A stretch of 64,000 bases of DNA, from assembly GCA_030248225.1 (NCBI GenBank), contig JASANE010027873.1:1-64000 (forward strand). Reading direction: 5' to 3'. Shown here one piece after another: positions 21,717-33,575 of the stretch (its first letter is position 1; each line of letters opens with the position of its first letter). The notes under the pieces were generated by a model. It was given only the letters and a program-made list of their open reading frames with translations. It searched no databases and was not told where the DNA came from. Source of the DNA: Trileptium ribeirensis (taxonomy: Eukaryota > Nematoda > Enoplea > Enoplida > Thoracostomopsidae). A program made the position numbers and the translations under genes.

Positions 21717-24700
21717 GTATCTAGTAGAAATCAGGATACTCATTTGTACAACTGGGACTTTGCACGGCACGTATTGCACAAGCTGAAAGATTGAAAACAA
21801 CGCCATAGCCAATCTATCTGCTAGTAAATGTAGAATATTTAGTATAAATGAGGATACTCATTTGTACAAACTGGGACTTTGCACGGCACGTATTGCACAA
21901 TCTGAAAGAAGGGAAAACAATGTCATAGCCAATCTATCTGCTAGTAAATGTGGAATATCTAAGAGAAATGAGGACAATCGTTTGTACATCTCGGACTTTG
22001 CACTGCCCGTATTGCAGAATCTGAAAAAGAAGAAAACAATATCACAGCCAATTTATCTGCTAGTAAATATATATATCATATCTAATACAAATGAGGATAA
22101 TCATTTGTACAAGTGGGACTTTGCACGGCACGTATTGCACAATCTGAAAGAGAGGAAATCAACGTCACAGCTAATCTATCTGCTAGTAAAGGTAGAATAT
22201 CTAGTAGAAATGAGGACAATCATTTGTACAACTCGGACTTTGCAGTGCCCGTATTGCAGAATCTGAAAAAGAAGAAAACAATATCACAGCCAATTTATCT
22301 GCTAGTAAATATATATATCATATCTAATAGAAATGAGCATAATCATTTGTACAACTGGGACTTTGCACGGCACGTATTGCACAATCTGAAAGATAGGAGA
22401 CAATGTCACAGCCAATCTATCTGCTAGTAAATGTAGAATATGTAGTGGAAATGAGGACAATCATTTGCACTTTGCACTCAGACTTTGCACTGCCCTTATT
22501 GCAGAATCTGAAAGAGGGGAAAAATGTCATAGCCAATCTATCTGCTAGTAAATGTGGAATATCTAGTACAAATGAGTACAATCATTTGTACAACTCGGAC
22601 TTTGCACTGCCCGTATTGCAGAATGTGAAAAAGAAGAAAACAATATCACAGCCAATTTATCTGCTAGTAAATATATATATCATATCTAATAGAAATGAGG
22701 ATAATTATTTGTACAACTGGGACTTTGCACGGCACGTATTGCACAATCTGAAAGAGAGGAAAACAATGTCACAGCTAATCTATCTGCTAGTAAAGGTAGA
22801 ATATCTAGTAGAAATGAGGATAATCATTTGTACAACTCGGACTTTGCACTGCCCGCGTTGCAGAATCTGAAAGAGAGGAAAACAATGTCATAGCCAATCT
22901 ATTTGCTACTAAATGTAGAATATCTAGTAGAAATGAGGACAATCATTTGTACAACTCGGACTTTGCAGTGCCCGTATTGCAGAATCTGAAAAAGAAGAAA
23001 ACAATATCACGGCCAATTTATCTGCTAGTAAATATATATATCATATCTAATAGAAATGAGGATAATCATTTGTACAACTGGGACTTTGCACGGCACGTAT
23101 TGCACAATCTGAAAGATAGGAGACAATGTCACAGCCAATCTATCTGCTAGTAAATGTAGAATATGTAGTAGAAATGAGGACAATCATTTGCACTTTGCAC
23201 TCGGGCGTTGCACTGCCCGTATTGCAGAATCTGAAAGAGGGGAAAAATGTCATAGCCAATCTATCTGCTAGTAAATGTGGAATATCTAGTAGAAATGAGG
23301 ACAATCATTTGTACAACTCGGACTTTGCACTGCCCGTATTGCAGAATCTGAAAGAGGGGAAAACAATGTCATAGCCAATCTATCTGCTAGTAAATGTAGA
23401 ATATCTAGTAGAAATGAGGACAATCATTTGTACAACTAGGACTTTGCACTGCCCGTATTGCAGAATCTGAAAAAGAAGAAAACAATATCACAGCCAATTT
23501 ATCTGCTTGTAAATATATCATATCTAATAGAAATGAGGATATTCATTTGTACAATTGAGACTTTATACGGCACGTATTGCACAATCTGAAAGAGAGGAAA
23601 CAATGTCACAGCCAATGTATCTGCTAGTAAATGTAGAATATCTAGTAGAAATGAGGGCAATCATTTGTACAACTCGGACTTTGCAGTTCCCGTATTGCAG
23701 AATCTGAAAAAGAAAACAATATCACGGCCAATTTATCTGCTAGTAAATATATCATATCTAATAGAAATGAGGATATTCATTTGTACAACTGAGACTTTGC
23801 ACGGCACGTATTGCACAATCTGAAATAGGAAACAATGTCACAGCCAATCTATCTGCTAATAAATGTAGAATATCTAGTAGAAATGAGGGCAATCATTTGT
23901 ACAACTCGGACTTTGCAGTGCCCCTATTGCAGAATCTGAAAAAGAAAACAATATCACGGCCAATTTATCTGCTAGTAAATATATCATATCTAATAGAAAT
24001 GAGGATATTCATTTGTATAATTGGGACTTTGCACGGCACGTATTGCACAATCTGAAAGAGAGGAAACAATGTCATAGCCAATCTATCTGCTAGTAAATGT
24101 AGAATATCAGTAGAAATGAGGTCAATCATTTGTACAACTCGGACTTTGCAGTGCCCGTATTGCAGAATCTGAAAAAGAAAACAATATCACGGCCAATTTA
24201 TCTGCTTGTAAATATATCATATTTAATAGAAATGAGAATATTCATTTGTACAATTGAGACTTTGCACGGCACGTATTGCACAATGTGAAACAGAGGAAAC
24301 AATGTCATAGCCAATCTATCTGCTAGTAAATGTAGAATATCTAGTAGAAACGAGGACAATCATTTGTACAACTCGGACCTTGCACTGTCCGTATTGCAGA
24401 ATCTGAAAAAGAAGAAAACAATATCACAGCCAATTTATCTGCTTGTAAATATATCATATTTAATAGAAATGAGAATATTCATTTGTACAATTGAGACTTT
24501 GCACGGCACGTATTGCACAATGTGAAACAGAGGAAACAATGTCATAGCCAATCTATCTGCTAGTAAATGTAGAATATCTAGTAGAAACGAGGACAATCAT
24601 TTGTACAACTCGGACCTTGCACTGTCCGTATTGCAGAATCTGAAAAAGAAGAAAACAATATCACGGCCAATTTATCTGCTTGTAAATATATCATATTTAA

Positions 24701-25634
24701 TAGAAATAGAGAATATTCATTTGTACAATTAAGACTTTGCACGGCACGTATTGCACAATGTGAAACAGATGAAACAATGTCATAGCCAATCTATCTGCTA
24801 GTAATTTTAGTATTTCTTGTAGTAACGATGATAATCATTTGTACAAGTCGGATCTTGCACTGTCAGTATTGCAGAATCTGAAAAAGAAAACAATATCACG
24901 GCCAATTTATCTGCTTGTAAATATATCATATTTAATAGAAATGAGAATATTCATTTGTACAATTGAGACTTTGCACGGCACGTATTGCACAATGTGAAAC
25001 AGAGGAAACAATGTCATAGCCAATCTATCTGCTAGTAAATGTAGAATATCTAGTAGAAACGAGGACAATCATTTGTACAACTCGGACCTTGCACTGTCCG
25101 TATTGCAGAATCTGAAAAAGAAGAAAACAATATCACGGCCAATTTATCTGCTTGTAAATATATCATATTTAATAGAAATCGACAATATTCATTTGTACAA
25201 TTTGAGACTTTGCACGGCACGTATTGCACAATGTGAAACAGAGGAAACAATGTCATAGCCAATCTATCTGCTAGTAAATGTAGAATATCTAGTAGAAACG
25301 AGGACAATCATTTGTACAACTCGGACCTTGCACTGTCCGTATTGCAGAATCTGAAAAAGAAGAAAACAATATCACGGCCAATTTATCTGCTTGTAAATAT
25401 ATCATATTTAATAGAAATGAGAATATTCATTTGTACAATTGAGACTTTGCACGGCACGTATTGCACAATGTGAAACAGAGGAAACAATGTCATAGCCAAT
25501 CTATCTGCTAGTAAATGTAGAATATCTAGTAGAAACGAGGACAATCATTTGTACAACTCGGACCTTGCACTGTCCGTATTGCAGAATCTGAAAAACAGGA
25601 AAACAATGCGCAGCCAATCTATTTGCTAGTAAAT
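21717..25634. repeat. Satellite 3: about 120 bp monomers arranged as dimers
   Basis: Two monomer types alternate. One carries TTTGCACGGCACGTATTGCA, the other TTTGCACTGCCCGTATTGCA with AAAAAGAAGAAAACAATATC. In the 24230-25560 part the dimer is 237 bp and nearly identical between copies (for example 24251 and 24488), showing recent amplification; the 5' part is more diverged. Open stretches here (e.g. 22403-22870) are a by-product of the periodicity and are not genes. Confidence 0.95.
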
Positions 25635-26455
25635 TTATAACAGTGCATTTAGATGCTAGCAGTATTTCGTTGTGATAAGCTCGTTCGTTCATTCACATTG
25701 GGATTCTCTGATGTTGGTAGCAGATAGTTTTAGTAATTTTATTACTTATTTTGTATGCTTCTATACCGTTTTTGGTGCGGCTATACGTTTGCACACACCG
25801 ACGTTTTGACTAATAGTTTGGCTGTACTATATTCGGGAACGTTGTAGTCAATAATGTTACTTTATCCCGGTTGTAGAATAATTTGGTTATAATAATGTTC
25901 TTAGATCGATAATAAATCTGATTTACTCTTTAAAGGTGCATTTGTTATATTAAATATTTATTAATTGATGGCATCGGGTAACACTGCTCTGTCTACACTA
26001 TGTATATGATGCGTCTGAAACCATTACCTAAAACCGCTGATGCAGGTGAGCACACTGTTAATCAAGATTTGGGATAACGTTGTAAGTCATACTAAATTTT
26101 AGACAATCACAAACAACAAATGTCTACTTCACTACTTACTATGCACACAATGAATGCTGTTCCGCACAACCAGGTAACCGCACTTTGCTGAGGTCCTGTA
26201 TAAAACTAGATAACCTAAAAATTAGCTCTATATGCGAACAGTATTAGTGGCCCGTATAGTCTTGCGGTGTTTTTAGTTTATAAAATGGTATGTACACCAT
26301 CGAGACTGGAAGTTTGTTTTAACATCTTGTAAAAGCTCAAAATTCCCTTATTAAAACCTATAATCTTGTGCTATAATTATGTGTTTTAACTGTAAAAAAA
26401 TCGATCCTATACAATTTAACATCGTGAGCAACGTGTTTCGAACAATGTAGCGAAC

Positions 26456-26758
26456 CCTTGTTCCATCTCATCATTTGATTGACGCTTTCACTTGCTTCAT
26501 TTAGCCGTCGCCTTTGAATTAACCACCGAGCACTTTCTTTATATATTACGAAGACCGGTATAGCAGGTACTGCGAGTATATTGATTGCAAGTAGATACAT
26601 GTGCCAGCCTTGTGTTATGTATCCAATCCCCGCTGATAGCATATATATGTACATCCATGACGCAGATGCCAGATTCATTACGAGGTTATATTTTGAATTT
26701 GTAACTTCCATACTCCATGTGAATATGGTGGTTTGTGCAGCCGCGAAGAGGAAGCCCA
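26456..26758 (-). CDS. SLC22 transporter exon 3 (helices 4-6)
   Basis: The acceptor TTTTCAG precedes 26758; TG completes a valine codon started by the last base of exon 2. The exon encodes residues 190-291. Helix 4 ends with W-S-M-E-V-T, a conserved family segment, followed by helices 5 and 6 and then KESARWLI (263-270), the family's signature at the start of the large cytoplasmic loop. The donor lies within AACAAGG|GTTCGC, and the split glycine codon is completed in exon 4. The donor is weak (GTTCGC), but the phase match and protein continuity support it. Confidence 0.9.
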
Positions 26759-26925
26759 CTGAAAAGAAAACCATATGAATACACCGTTTTATACGCGATT
26801 TTTGGAGCTTGATGATGCTTTGCATAACTCGATTTATCAGTTATTACTTGTAAAAATTAGTAGCGGAAAAAAGAAAGAAAACATGTTAAAATTGGTAATT
26901 ATTTATTATTTCTTGCTATTGTGCA

Positions 26926-27265
26926 TGTTATGGCGATCGACAATTAGCGAACATTCCAGAACATTCTGCAAAGTCTAGAAACTTCTAGAACATTCCATAA
27001 CGTCATTCCCTGAACCTTCTAGAACTTTTTATGACGACAATAGAATAATCTTCCAGAACGTTCGACCACATGATCACATATTCGAGAATGTTCCGTGAGT
27101 ACATAAAAGCTAATGTCGAAACAGTAAAGTATGACTTCTTTCAGTGCATTTGTTACGTTTGTTTCATTTAACTCCATTCGTGTTTTCCGTGTTTGTGTGT
27201 TAATACACGCTTACTTCAAGTCCCGTTGTCTGTGTTTTTTCATTCACGCACTCGGAGATACAACA
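26926..27265 (+). repeat. 5' LTR of gypsy element
   Basis: 340 bp, TG...CA ends. It contains five heat-shock-element clusters in its first 170 bp, a TATA-like CATAAAAG at 27102-27109 and an initiator-like TCAGTGC at 27141. The AATAAA present in the 3' LTR is AATACA here. Confidence 0.95.
26949..27093 (+). promoter_or_regulatory. Heat-shock-element array in 5' LTR
   Basis: Five runs of alternating GAA and TTC spaced by exactly two bases, the binding pattern of heat-shock factor: GAACATTCCAGAACATTC (26949-26966, four units), GAAACTTCTAGAACATTC (26978-26995, four units), GAACCTTCTAGAA (27012-27024), TTCCAGAACGTTC (27051-27063) and TTCGAGAATGTTC (27081-27093), three units each. The last lies about 10 bp before the TATA-like box. 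The pattern is seen directly; heat induction is inferred. Confidence 0.85.
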
Positions 27266-27273
27266 GTTATTTT

Positions 27274-27291
27274 TGGCGCACTGAGCAGGAT
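27274..27291 (+). promoter_or_regulatory. Primer-binding site of gypsy element
   Basis: TGGCGCACTGAGCAGGAT starts 8 bp after the 5' LTR. TGG is the complement of a tRNA CCA end, and the rest looks like the complement of an acceptor/T-arm (serine-tRNA-like). The tRNA identity is not confirmed. Confidence 0.65.
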
Positions 27292-27374
27292 CAGTCCTCG
27301 ACATTTAGGCAAAGACTCGTTTCGTTCAATTCACGTCTTCCCCGATTGCCGAAGGGTCAAACAGCGAATTCATC

Positions 27375-28165
27375 ATGTCAGAGATTGCTCAGCTCATCGC
27401 CATGATGCAAAAGCAACTGGATGCTCAAGAGAAGCGACATCAAGAACAAATGGAGGTTCCCGAACACCCCCGTTTTATAAAAGGGCAAGATTTGTGAAAA
27501 TGCCAAAACAAAAAAAGGACCCTATGATCAAAGTGCTACTAACCGGGCGTACATCTAACAAATGCCGTACCACTCTTTCCGCTTTTTAGCGTTGCGAAAA
27601 AAGCCGCCACCAGCCCCTGCCTTCTCCAACTCCGAATATTCATGATTTTGAGCCGTACGACTCAACGTCCGAACTTTGGCCAGACTACTGGGATCGATTT
27701 CAAACCTTCGCTGGAGCACATTCCGTGTCGGACAGCAAGATGGCCCAGCTTTTCCTGAAGAATCAATCCAAAGAGGTCTACCGCCTGCTTGAAAATTTCG
27801 CGCGTCAACAAAGTCCTCCAAAGGCCATCAACCATCTTGTTATGGACGATATCGCTGACTTCATGAAGAACCAGTACGGTCCCACGTTTCGTCGTCCATG
27901 AAAGATTCAAGTTTTGGAGCGACATGCGACGGAAGCCGGGTGAAACCCTACAGGAGCTTGTATCCATCAAGATGCCGCAACCTGCGACTTTGCCTCAATC
28001 AAGGATCCCCAGGACGAAGCACACGGGTCACGCTTCATTTGCTCGGTCAGTAACAAAGCAGTTCTGAAGGCCTTATTCAAAGTCAAGGATCACGAGCTCG
28101 ATTTCGCCAGGGCGGTTCAAATTGCCGTTGAAACGGAAGATGCTGCAAAAGTCGCCAAAGAAACG
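27375..28165 (+). pseudogene. gypsy gag remnant
   Basis: The ATG at 27375 starts MSEIAQLIAMMQKQLDAQEK, a coiled-coil-like N-terminus usual for this group, and a TGA follows after about 40 codons. The capsid-like part resumes in frame 2 at about 27641 (WPDYWDRF, then ENFARQQ), is stopped by a TGA near 27899, and is picked up in another frame with RRKPGETLQELV. From about 27970 a frame-2 stretch continues into the zinc knuckles. Confidence 0.75.
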
Positions 28166-28740
28166 GTGCATGGCGTCAAACCAAAGCCAGCCAACGAGGT
28201 CCATCAGCAGCGCACATCCGAAACAAAGGTAAAAGAAAAAAACATTTCCGACCGGGAGAAACCCCGATTTCCGTGTCCTCGCTGTGGGAACAATAATTAT
28301 CACGCGTCCGAATGCTGTTTTATCTACACGGTTTGCAACTTCTGTGGTATTAATGGCGATCTGGAAAAGGTTTGTCGCAAGAAGATTACAAGTGCTCAAA
28401 GCAAGTCTTCCGTTAAAAAGATTCAACATGTTCAAATTGTCACCAACAACAGTTCCTTACCCAAGTTGGAAACATCCGTCAAAATTCACGACAAACCCAT
28501 CCGAATGGAGATCGACACAGCAACAACTGGTCACTTCATCTCCAAGCAAAATTGGGAGAAGCTGGGTCGCCCAAATCTGGTCAAATCGTTGTGGAAGTAC
28601 GAATCTGCCAGTAAGCACCATTTGCCAGTGCTTGGAACTTTCGTCGCACGCACCCAGGCTCAGAATTCTAAGGAGCAACCGGAAGTCCAATTCACGATGT
28701 CTGAGATCCCGGATCTTAACCTGCTGTGGCGTAAAGAAAT
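28166..28740 (+). pseudogene. gypsy nucleocapsid zinc knuckles and protease remnant
   Basis: Two adjacent CCHC-type knuckles occur: CPRCGNNNYHASEC, with slightly shifted spacing, and CNFCGINGDLEKVC, in which the expected histidine is aspartate. The protease follows with EIDTATTGHFIS, in which the catalytic D-[ST]-G triad reads D-T-A. Both changes would be expected to impair function. The reading shifts to frame 3 near 28735. Confidence 0.75.
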
Positions 28741-29648
28741 TGGGCATTTCGATTGACGAGATCATCAACCTCACTGGTGAGTGCAACGCGGTTTTCAGTC
28801 ATTTGAAACCGGATGTCCAACTTCAGCAACGTTGTCAAAACCTGTGCCAGGAATTTCGCAACCTTTGGAAACCGGAACTGGGCGGCCTAAAGTATTTCCA
28901 ATTGGAAATTAAATTCAAGGACAATTCCGAGCCAATCTTCCGGAAACCTCGTCCAGTCCCTTGCGCCCCCAAGCCGGACCTCGAAGAGGCCTACAGAAAA
29001 TGGATAGAAAAAGGCGTCTGGGAACCCGTGCAATTTTGCGATTATGGAACCCCCGTGGTACCTATCAAGAAAACGCTATTGCCAGGACAACAAAAACCCA
29101 AGTTGCGGGTTTGTGGCAACTATTCCGTTACAGTCAACACTCAACTGGAAGAGCATCGATACCCACTACCTTTGCCGGAGGATCTAATGCAAAAACTCGG
29201 AGGTGGATACATGTTTACCAAAATCGACTTGGCTGATGCCTACAACCAAATCTTTCTGGGTCCAATCAATCAACGATGACTGGCTCTTAGTACACATAAA
29301 TGAGTTCTTCAACAGAAGCGTCTTCCTTTTGAGATCAAGTCTGCTCCCGGCTACTTTCAGCAAATCATGGAACAACTGACCAACGATTTACCTGGTGTAG
29401 TTGTCTACCTGGACGGTTTGTTGGTCAGCGGAAAGGACGCCGAAGACCACTTTAACAATTTACGACGTTTGCTCAATCGTCTCGAGGACAAAAGTCTTCG
29501 TTGCCGACTGGAGAAATGTCAATTCGCTCAACCTTTTGTGGAGTATCTGGGTCACTATCTCTCTCACGAGGGAATCGCCAAGGGCCCCAAAGTGGATGAT
29601 GTCGTCAAGATGCCAGCCCCAACAGACGTTTCCAGCCTGAAAGCGTAA
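28741..29648 (+). pseudogene. gypsy reverse transcriptase remnant
   Basis: Frame 3 carries the conserved blocks from the RPVPCAPK region through GTPVVPIKK and KLRVCGNYS to MFTKIDLADAYNQ (first catalytic aspartate). TGA codons at 29277-29279 and 29310-29312 interrupt it. The catalytic Y-x-D-D box reads YLDG at about 29407-29418, losing the second aspartate. The thumb region with YLGHYLSHEGI follows and ends at a TAA at 29646. Confidence 0.85.
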
Positions 29649-29649
29649 C

Positions 29650-30498
29650 TTGGATCCATACAATTCTATGCCAAATTTTATGCCATCTAATTTCTCGACA
29701 CTCGCAGAGCCGCTGAATGCTTTAACAAAGAAGCATTCCAAATGGATTTGGGAGCAAGACCAAAAAGCGGCATTCCAGAAACTGAAGGACTTGTTCTGTT
29801 CCGAAAATATCCTCGTGCATTTCAACAGCCAACTACCTCTGGGTTTGGCTTGTGACGCGTCAAAAGTTGGAATTGAAGCGGTTCTTTTTCATCACTATAC
29901 CGATGGCAGTGCACGCCCCATCTTCAATGTTTCGAAAACGCTCACCGATACACATACAAATTACAGCCAAATCCTGAAAGAAGCATTGGCAATTGTGTTC
30001 GGTCTGAAAAAGTTTTACCAGTACCTTTATGGAAGAAGGTTTATCCTAGTAACTGATCATCGACCGCTCAAAGCGCTCTTTGGCCCGGGCAAAAAAGTCC
30101 CACTTTTGGCCGCAAATCGCCTAGCTCGATGGGCATTGCTGTGAAACCAGTTCGAGTACAGTGGTGAATTCCGCAAAACCAAGTATCATGCAAACGCTGA
30201 CGCACTCGGCCAGCTTCCTTCGTCCGAACCCGTCTCTTTCGACGAGGAAGAGATCGAGGAAGATGCCGAAATGGATTTTTCAATACAACACGTAGAACAC
30301 AAGTTGACACCGGCTAAGCAAGGTTCGTTAGTACGAGAGTCTGCGAAAGACCATGTTCTTTCAAAGGTGCTCAGGTTTATACGTGAAGGATGGCCCCCAA
30401 GAAGAAGCGATGAAGGCTCGGAGATGCAACGTTTCCGACAAATTTCTGACTCAATATCCATCTGCAAGGGTGCCTGGTTCACGGAACAAGAGTTGTGA
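29650..30498 (+). pseudogene. gypsy RNase H and linker remnant
   Basis: Frame 1 holds LACDASKVGI (first acidic residue), then ILKEALAIVFGLKKF and LVTDHRPLKALF, the three acidic positions of RNase H. A TGA at 30142-30144 interrupts the frame after ARWALL; the same frame goes on with YHANADALGQLPS, the segment that closes RNase H in gypsy elements, and a linker to the TGA at 30496. Confidence 0.8.
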
Positions 30499-30540
30499 AT
30501 ACAACCTCCATGCGACGTCGCGTCCTGGAACTGTTACATA

Positions 30541-31618
30541 TTGGACACATATCAGATGAAGAGTCTTGCTCGCACGTCCATCTACTTGCCCAACATTGAC
30601 GAAGACATTGAGGCCACCTGCCGTCATTGTGTGCCATGTGGAGAACATCAAAACAAGCCAGCAAAACCTTCCGTACATCCTTGGATGTTGCCTGAAAAAT
30701 CATGGAGCCGACTTCACATGGATCACGCCATTAATTTCATGGGCTCCAATTGGTTACTGCTCACATACGCTTTACTCCAAGTATCCTTGCATTCATCCTA
30801 CACAAGTTGTGACCGCCAAGGCTACAATTGACCTCCTGGAGCAAGATTTTGCTCACTTCGGATATCCACATACGTTGGTGACCGATAATGCATCAACATT
30901 CCAGTCTTAAGAATTAAAAGCCTGGTGTCAAGAAAATGGGATCACTCACCTTACAGGAGCTCCCTACCATCCGGCTACCAATGGGTCGGCGGAAAGATGG
31001 TACAAACTTTCAAACAGGCATTTCGGAAGTCCAACCTTTCCCCGAGAAAAGCCCTTCAAGAGTTCCTCATGCAGTTCCGTCGTACTCAAAATTCCTCAGG
31101 ATACTCGCCAAATGAACTATTGAATTCACGCCAAATCCGGACAAAGATTGATACGCTGCTTCCCTCTCCTGCTCACAGAGCACAAGGTAGACAATCCAGA
31201 GAGGCAACAACGTCACAGCGTCGGGTATCAAAGATTATCCGGTCGTACAATGTTGGAGATCCGGTCTACACGCTATACTTTGGGCCAAGAAGAGCAAATC
31301 AAGGTCGTTGGGTTCCAGCAATTGTCGTCAAACGAGAAGCAGCCCACACCTTTAACGTTCCAGTACAGCCAAAAAGGTCTAACATGGAGAAGACAGCTGG
31401 AACAACTCCAACCAAGGCATGTCTCGGAGGACGACACCGAACCTGTATCAAATCCCACCGTTTCTCCATCTCTTCCGCCCCGCAGCGGCTCCAGTCCAAC
31501 TTCGGTTGCTAGGGACATTCAGATCAAATACAACACCGTCCAGGAGTACGATCCCCACAATCCAAGGCGCTCCAATCGCATTCGAAAGTCTGTTCAAAGA
31601 TTTTCGCCTTTGCGATGA
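30541..31618 (+). pseudogene. gypsy integrase remnant
   Basis: The zinc-binding region has CRHCVPCGEHQNK, and the catalytic core starts with LHMDHAINFMG (first aspartate). The second aspartate is in LVTDNASTFQS in frame 2, followed by a TAA at 30908-30910. The glutamate is in ATNGSAERWY, still in frame 2. The C-terminal domain (VGDPVYTLYFGP, then RWVPAIVV) is in frame 1. At least two frame changes and one stop disrupt the gene. Confidence 0.8.
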
Positions 31619-31628
31619 ACGTCAGGCT

Positions 31629-31639
31629 AGGTGGGGAGG
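31629..31639 (+). other. Polypurine tract of gypsy element
   Basis: AGGTGGGGAGG lies directly before the 3' LTR, the expected position for the plus-strand primer. Confidence 0.7.
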
Positions 31640-31979
31640 TGTTATGGCGATCGACAATTAGCGAACATTCCGGAACATTCTGCAAAGTCTAGAAACTTCT
31701 AGAACATTCCATAACGTCATTCCCAGAACCTTCCAGAACCTTTTATGACGACAACTGAAGATTCTTCCAGAACGTTCGATCACATGATCACATATTCGAG
31801 AATGTTGCATGAGTACATAAAAGCTAATGTCGAAACAGTAACGTATGACTTCTTTCAGTGCATTTGTTACGTTTGTTTCATTCAACTCCGTTCGTGTATT
31901 CCGTGTTTGTGCGTTAATAAACGCTTACGTCAATTCCCGTTGTCTGTGTTTTTTCATTCACACACTCGGAGATACAACA
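31640..31979 (+). repeat. 3' LTR of gypsy element
   Basis: 340 bp, offset 4714 bp from the 5' LTR. The heat-shock-element clusters are kept at 31663-31680, 31692-31709, 31726-31738 and 31765-31777. The fifth (31795-31807) has its last TTC changed to TTG. A polyadenylation signal AATAAA is present at 31916-31921. Confidence 0.95.
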
Positions 31980-33316
31980 ATAAACAAAGCGCGCGTTTTA
32001 CCACACAACAAGGAATAAGTTCCTCGGATCTCTTTTATTTTCGTTTTTTCAAATATTATCAGGAGCGAGTGAACTTAAGATGACCCCGCCAACCGTCTTA
32101 TTTTGTAATTTTGTATAAAAATTGTTACGGAACACTTTTTGGCTAATGGAAGTTTGCCATAAAACGGTTGACGAACACACTGCTTGCGATTTAAAGCGTA
32201 TAGAATTTCTGGCACTTGGAGTTGATTCTGTCAATTTTCGGTTAGCGAAAACCTGAATGAAATTCATCGTATTTTCCGCAACAAGGGTTTGCGGTTCGAT
32301 ATCGCTTTTCGACAAAACAGGATGGTTGGTTGTGTCACCTTAAGTTTACTCTCGCATTATTTTATTGTGAACGACGCATTAATTGAAAATTAGTTTTTAC
32401 GTTAGTTGGAAATTTCAACGACCGACGAGGTTATTTATTTCTAACAGGATAGCGGTTAAATTTTAAGCCACCCAAGTCGTTGAAATTTTGGCTATCCTCT
32501 GGTGTAACATCAGCAGCAGTTGGTGTGCGCAAGAAAATTCAACATAGCTTATGTGGTTTAAAAATAAAATTATGTAAATAATCGAATTGGCGATACAATG
32601 CCCCTATAAAGGGAAACGGTCCTAAAATTATACAAGCTGTTAATTTTGCTTGAGTGCTTTAATACAATCGACGACTGACGAACATCCAGTTCCATTCCAT
32701 GACGCGGACGTTTTGGGCCTGACCCCCAGTTGTATGAGGCGTAGATCGGACCCCTCCCAGTTTTGTGTGCGTGTGGGGGAAGGTAATCAGACCACAGTAT
32801 TGAGGGAGGGTTCGTTTATACGCAGCTAGCGGTTCAACCGACCAAGAGCTGAAGGGTCTAAGCTACCCCTCCTAAAAGTGAGGGAGTGGAACTGTGTATG
32901 ACGATCTCCTTAAAACTGGGGCTCGGGCAGCAAACAACACGGGCTAACATTAAAGTGCAGGGAAGTGTTACACTCTTCTCCGATGCACTCTTGGTACAAC
33001 CAATATATTACAAAAAACGTAGGCCTTATGATTTATAAATGGCAACTTTAAAACTGAAGGAGGGACACAAATATAGTGTGTCTTGATTGCCCGTGCAAAA
33101 TTACTGAGTGCGTCGTGCAATATATTAGCACTCAAAATTTTCAAATTACTAGGTAATAACTGTATATTACGACTAGTACTCAGATAATTACCGAATTTGT
33201 GGAATTTTTTTATTATCTTCCTTCACTTTTGAAGTGAATGATCTGTTACAGTACTGTTCTAAATCTAATTGCTTTATACGCAAAATAACATTGCATACAT
33301 AGATAATAGTAGGTAC

Positions 33317-33575
33317 CCGCAAATCGCATAACAGTAAACCAAATCCAATCATCGATTAATATTGTTAGTGTCGAAATGAGAATAAGAAGGCAATAGTTGA
33401 CTAAAAACACGAGACGTCTTCCAATGTGATCAGCGAGATAACCACATATTTGACTACCGAAAAAACAACCAATTCGTTCGATTGTTACGATTAAATTTGG
33501 AATATAATTTTTGTCACAAAACAAAGACCACTGTTCGACAATACCGTAAAAATTTCGCGTAACGGTGTAGTTGTC
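33317..33575 (-). CDS. SLC22 transporter exon 2 (helices 2-3, motif A)
   Basis: The acceptor ATTTCAG precedes 33575. The exon opens in phase 0 with D-N-Y-T, an N-glycosylation sequon in the extracellular loop. GIVEQWSLFC (114-123) is the conserved segment before helix 2. GYLADHIGRR (148-157) is the MFS motif A in the helix 2-3 loop, complete with its D and G-R-R. The exon ends after W-F-T-V-M-R-F-A at GCGG|GTACCT, phase 1. Confidence 0.92.

Larger units (their letters stand above)
19889..26455 (-). other. SLC22 intron 3 (6.6 kb), carries satellite 3
   Basis: The donor on the minus strand is GTTCGC (weak) and the acceptor TTTTTAAG. About 60% of the intron is the satellite at 21717-25634. The remainder (19889-21716 and 25635-26455) shows no coding sequence apart from a hAT-like terminus at 20785-20801. 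Confidence 0.8.
26926..31979 (+). mobile_element. Ty3/gypsy-type LTR retrotransposon, degenerate
   Basis: Two direct 340 bp LTRs, starting TGTTATGG and ending TACAACA, bound the element. Between them, in the usual Ty3/gypsy order, are a primer-binding site, gag with zinc knuckles, protease, reverse transcriptase, RNase H and integrase, then a purine-rich tract before the 3' LTR. The coding region is broken by several stops and frame changes, and the protease and reverse transcriptase active-site signatures are altered. The LTRs differ at about 20 of 340 positions by eye (about 6%), so the insertion is not recent. No target-site duplication is visible (left flank GTGCA, right flank ATAAA). Confidence 0.95.
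26759..33316 (-). other. SLC22 intron 2 (6.6 kb), carries a gypsy retrotransposon
   Basis: The donor is GCGG|GTACCT and the acceptor TTTTCAG on the minus strand. The gypsy element (26926-31979) lies in the antisense direction to the gene, its left LTR only about 170 bp from exon 3. The residual 31980-33316 has a GC-richer block at about 32690-32990 that I could not identify and no coding sequence. Confidence 0.85.

Noticed and set aside
21862..23374. Chains of 80-155 codon open frames in satellite 3
   Set aside because: They repeat with the array, lie within an intron of the SLC22 gene on the other strand, and match no domain.
28284..29279. Single intact 331-codon retroviral-type gene
   Set aside because: Only its second half (from about 28741) is reverse transcriptase; the first half is an out-of-frame shadow of the gag/protease reading.
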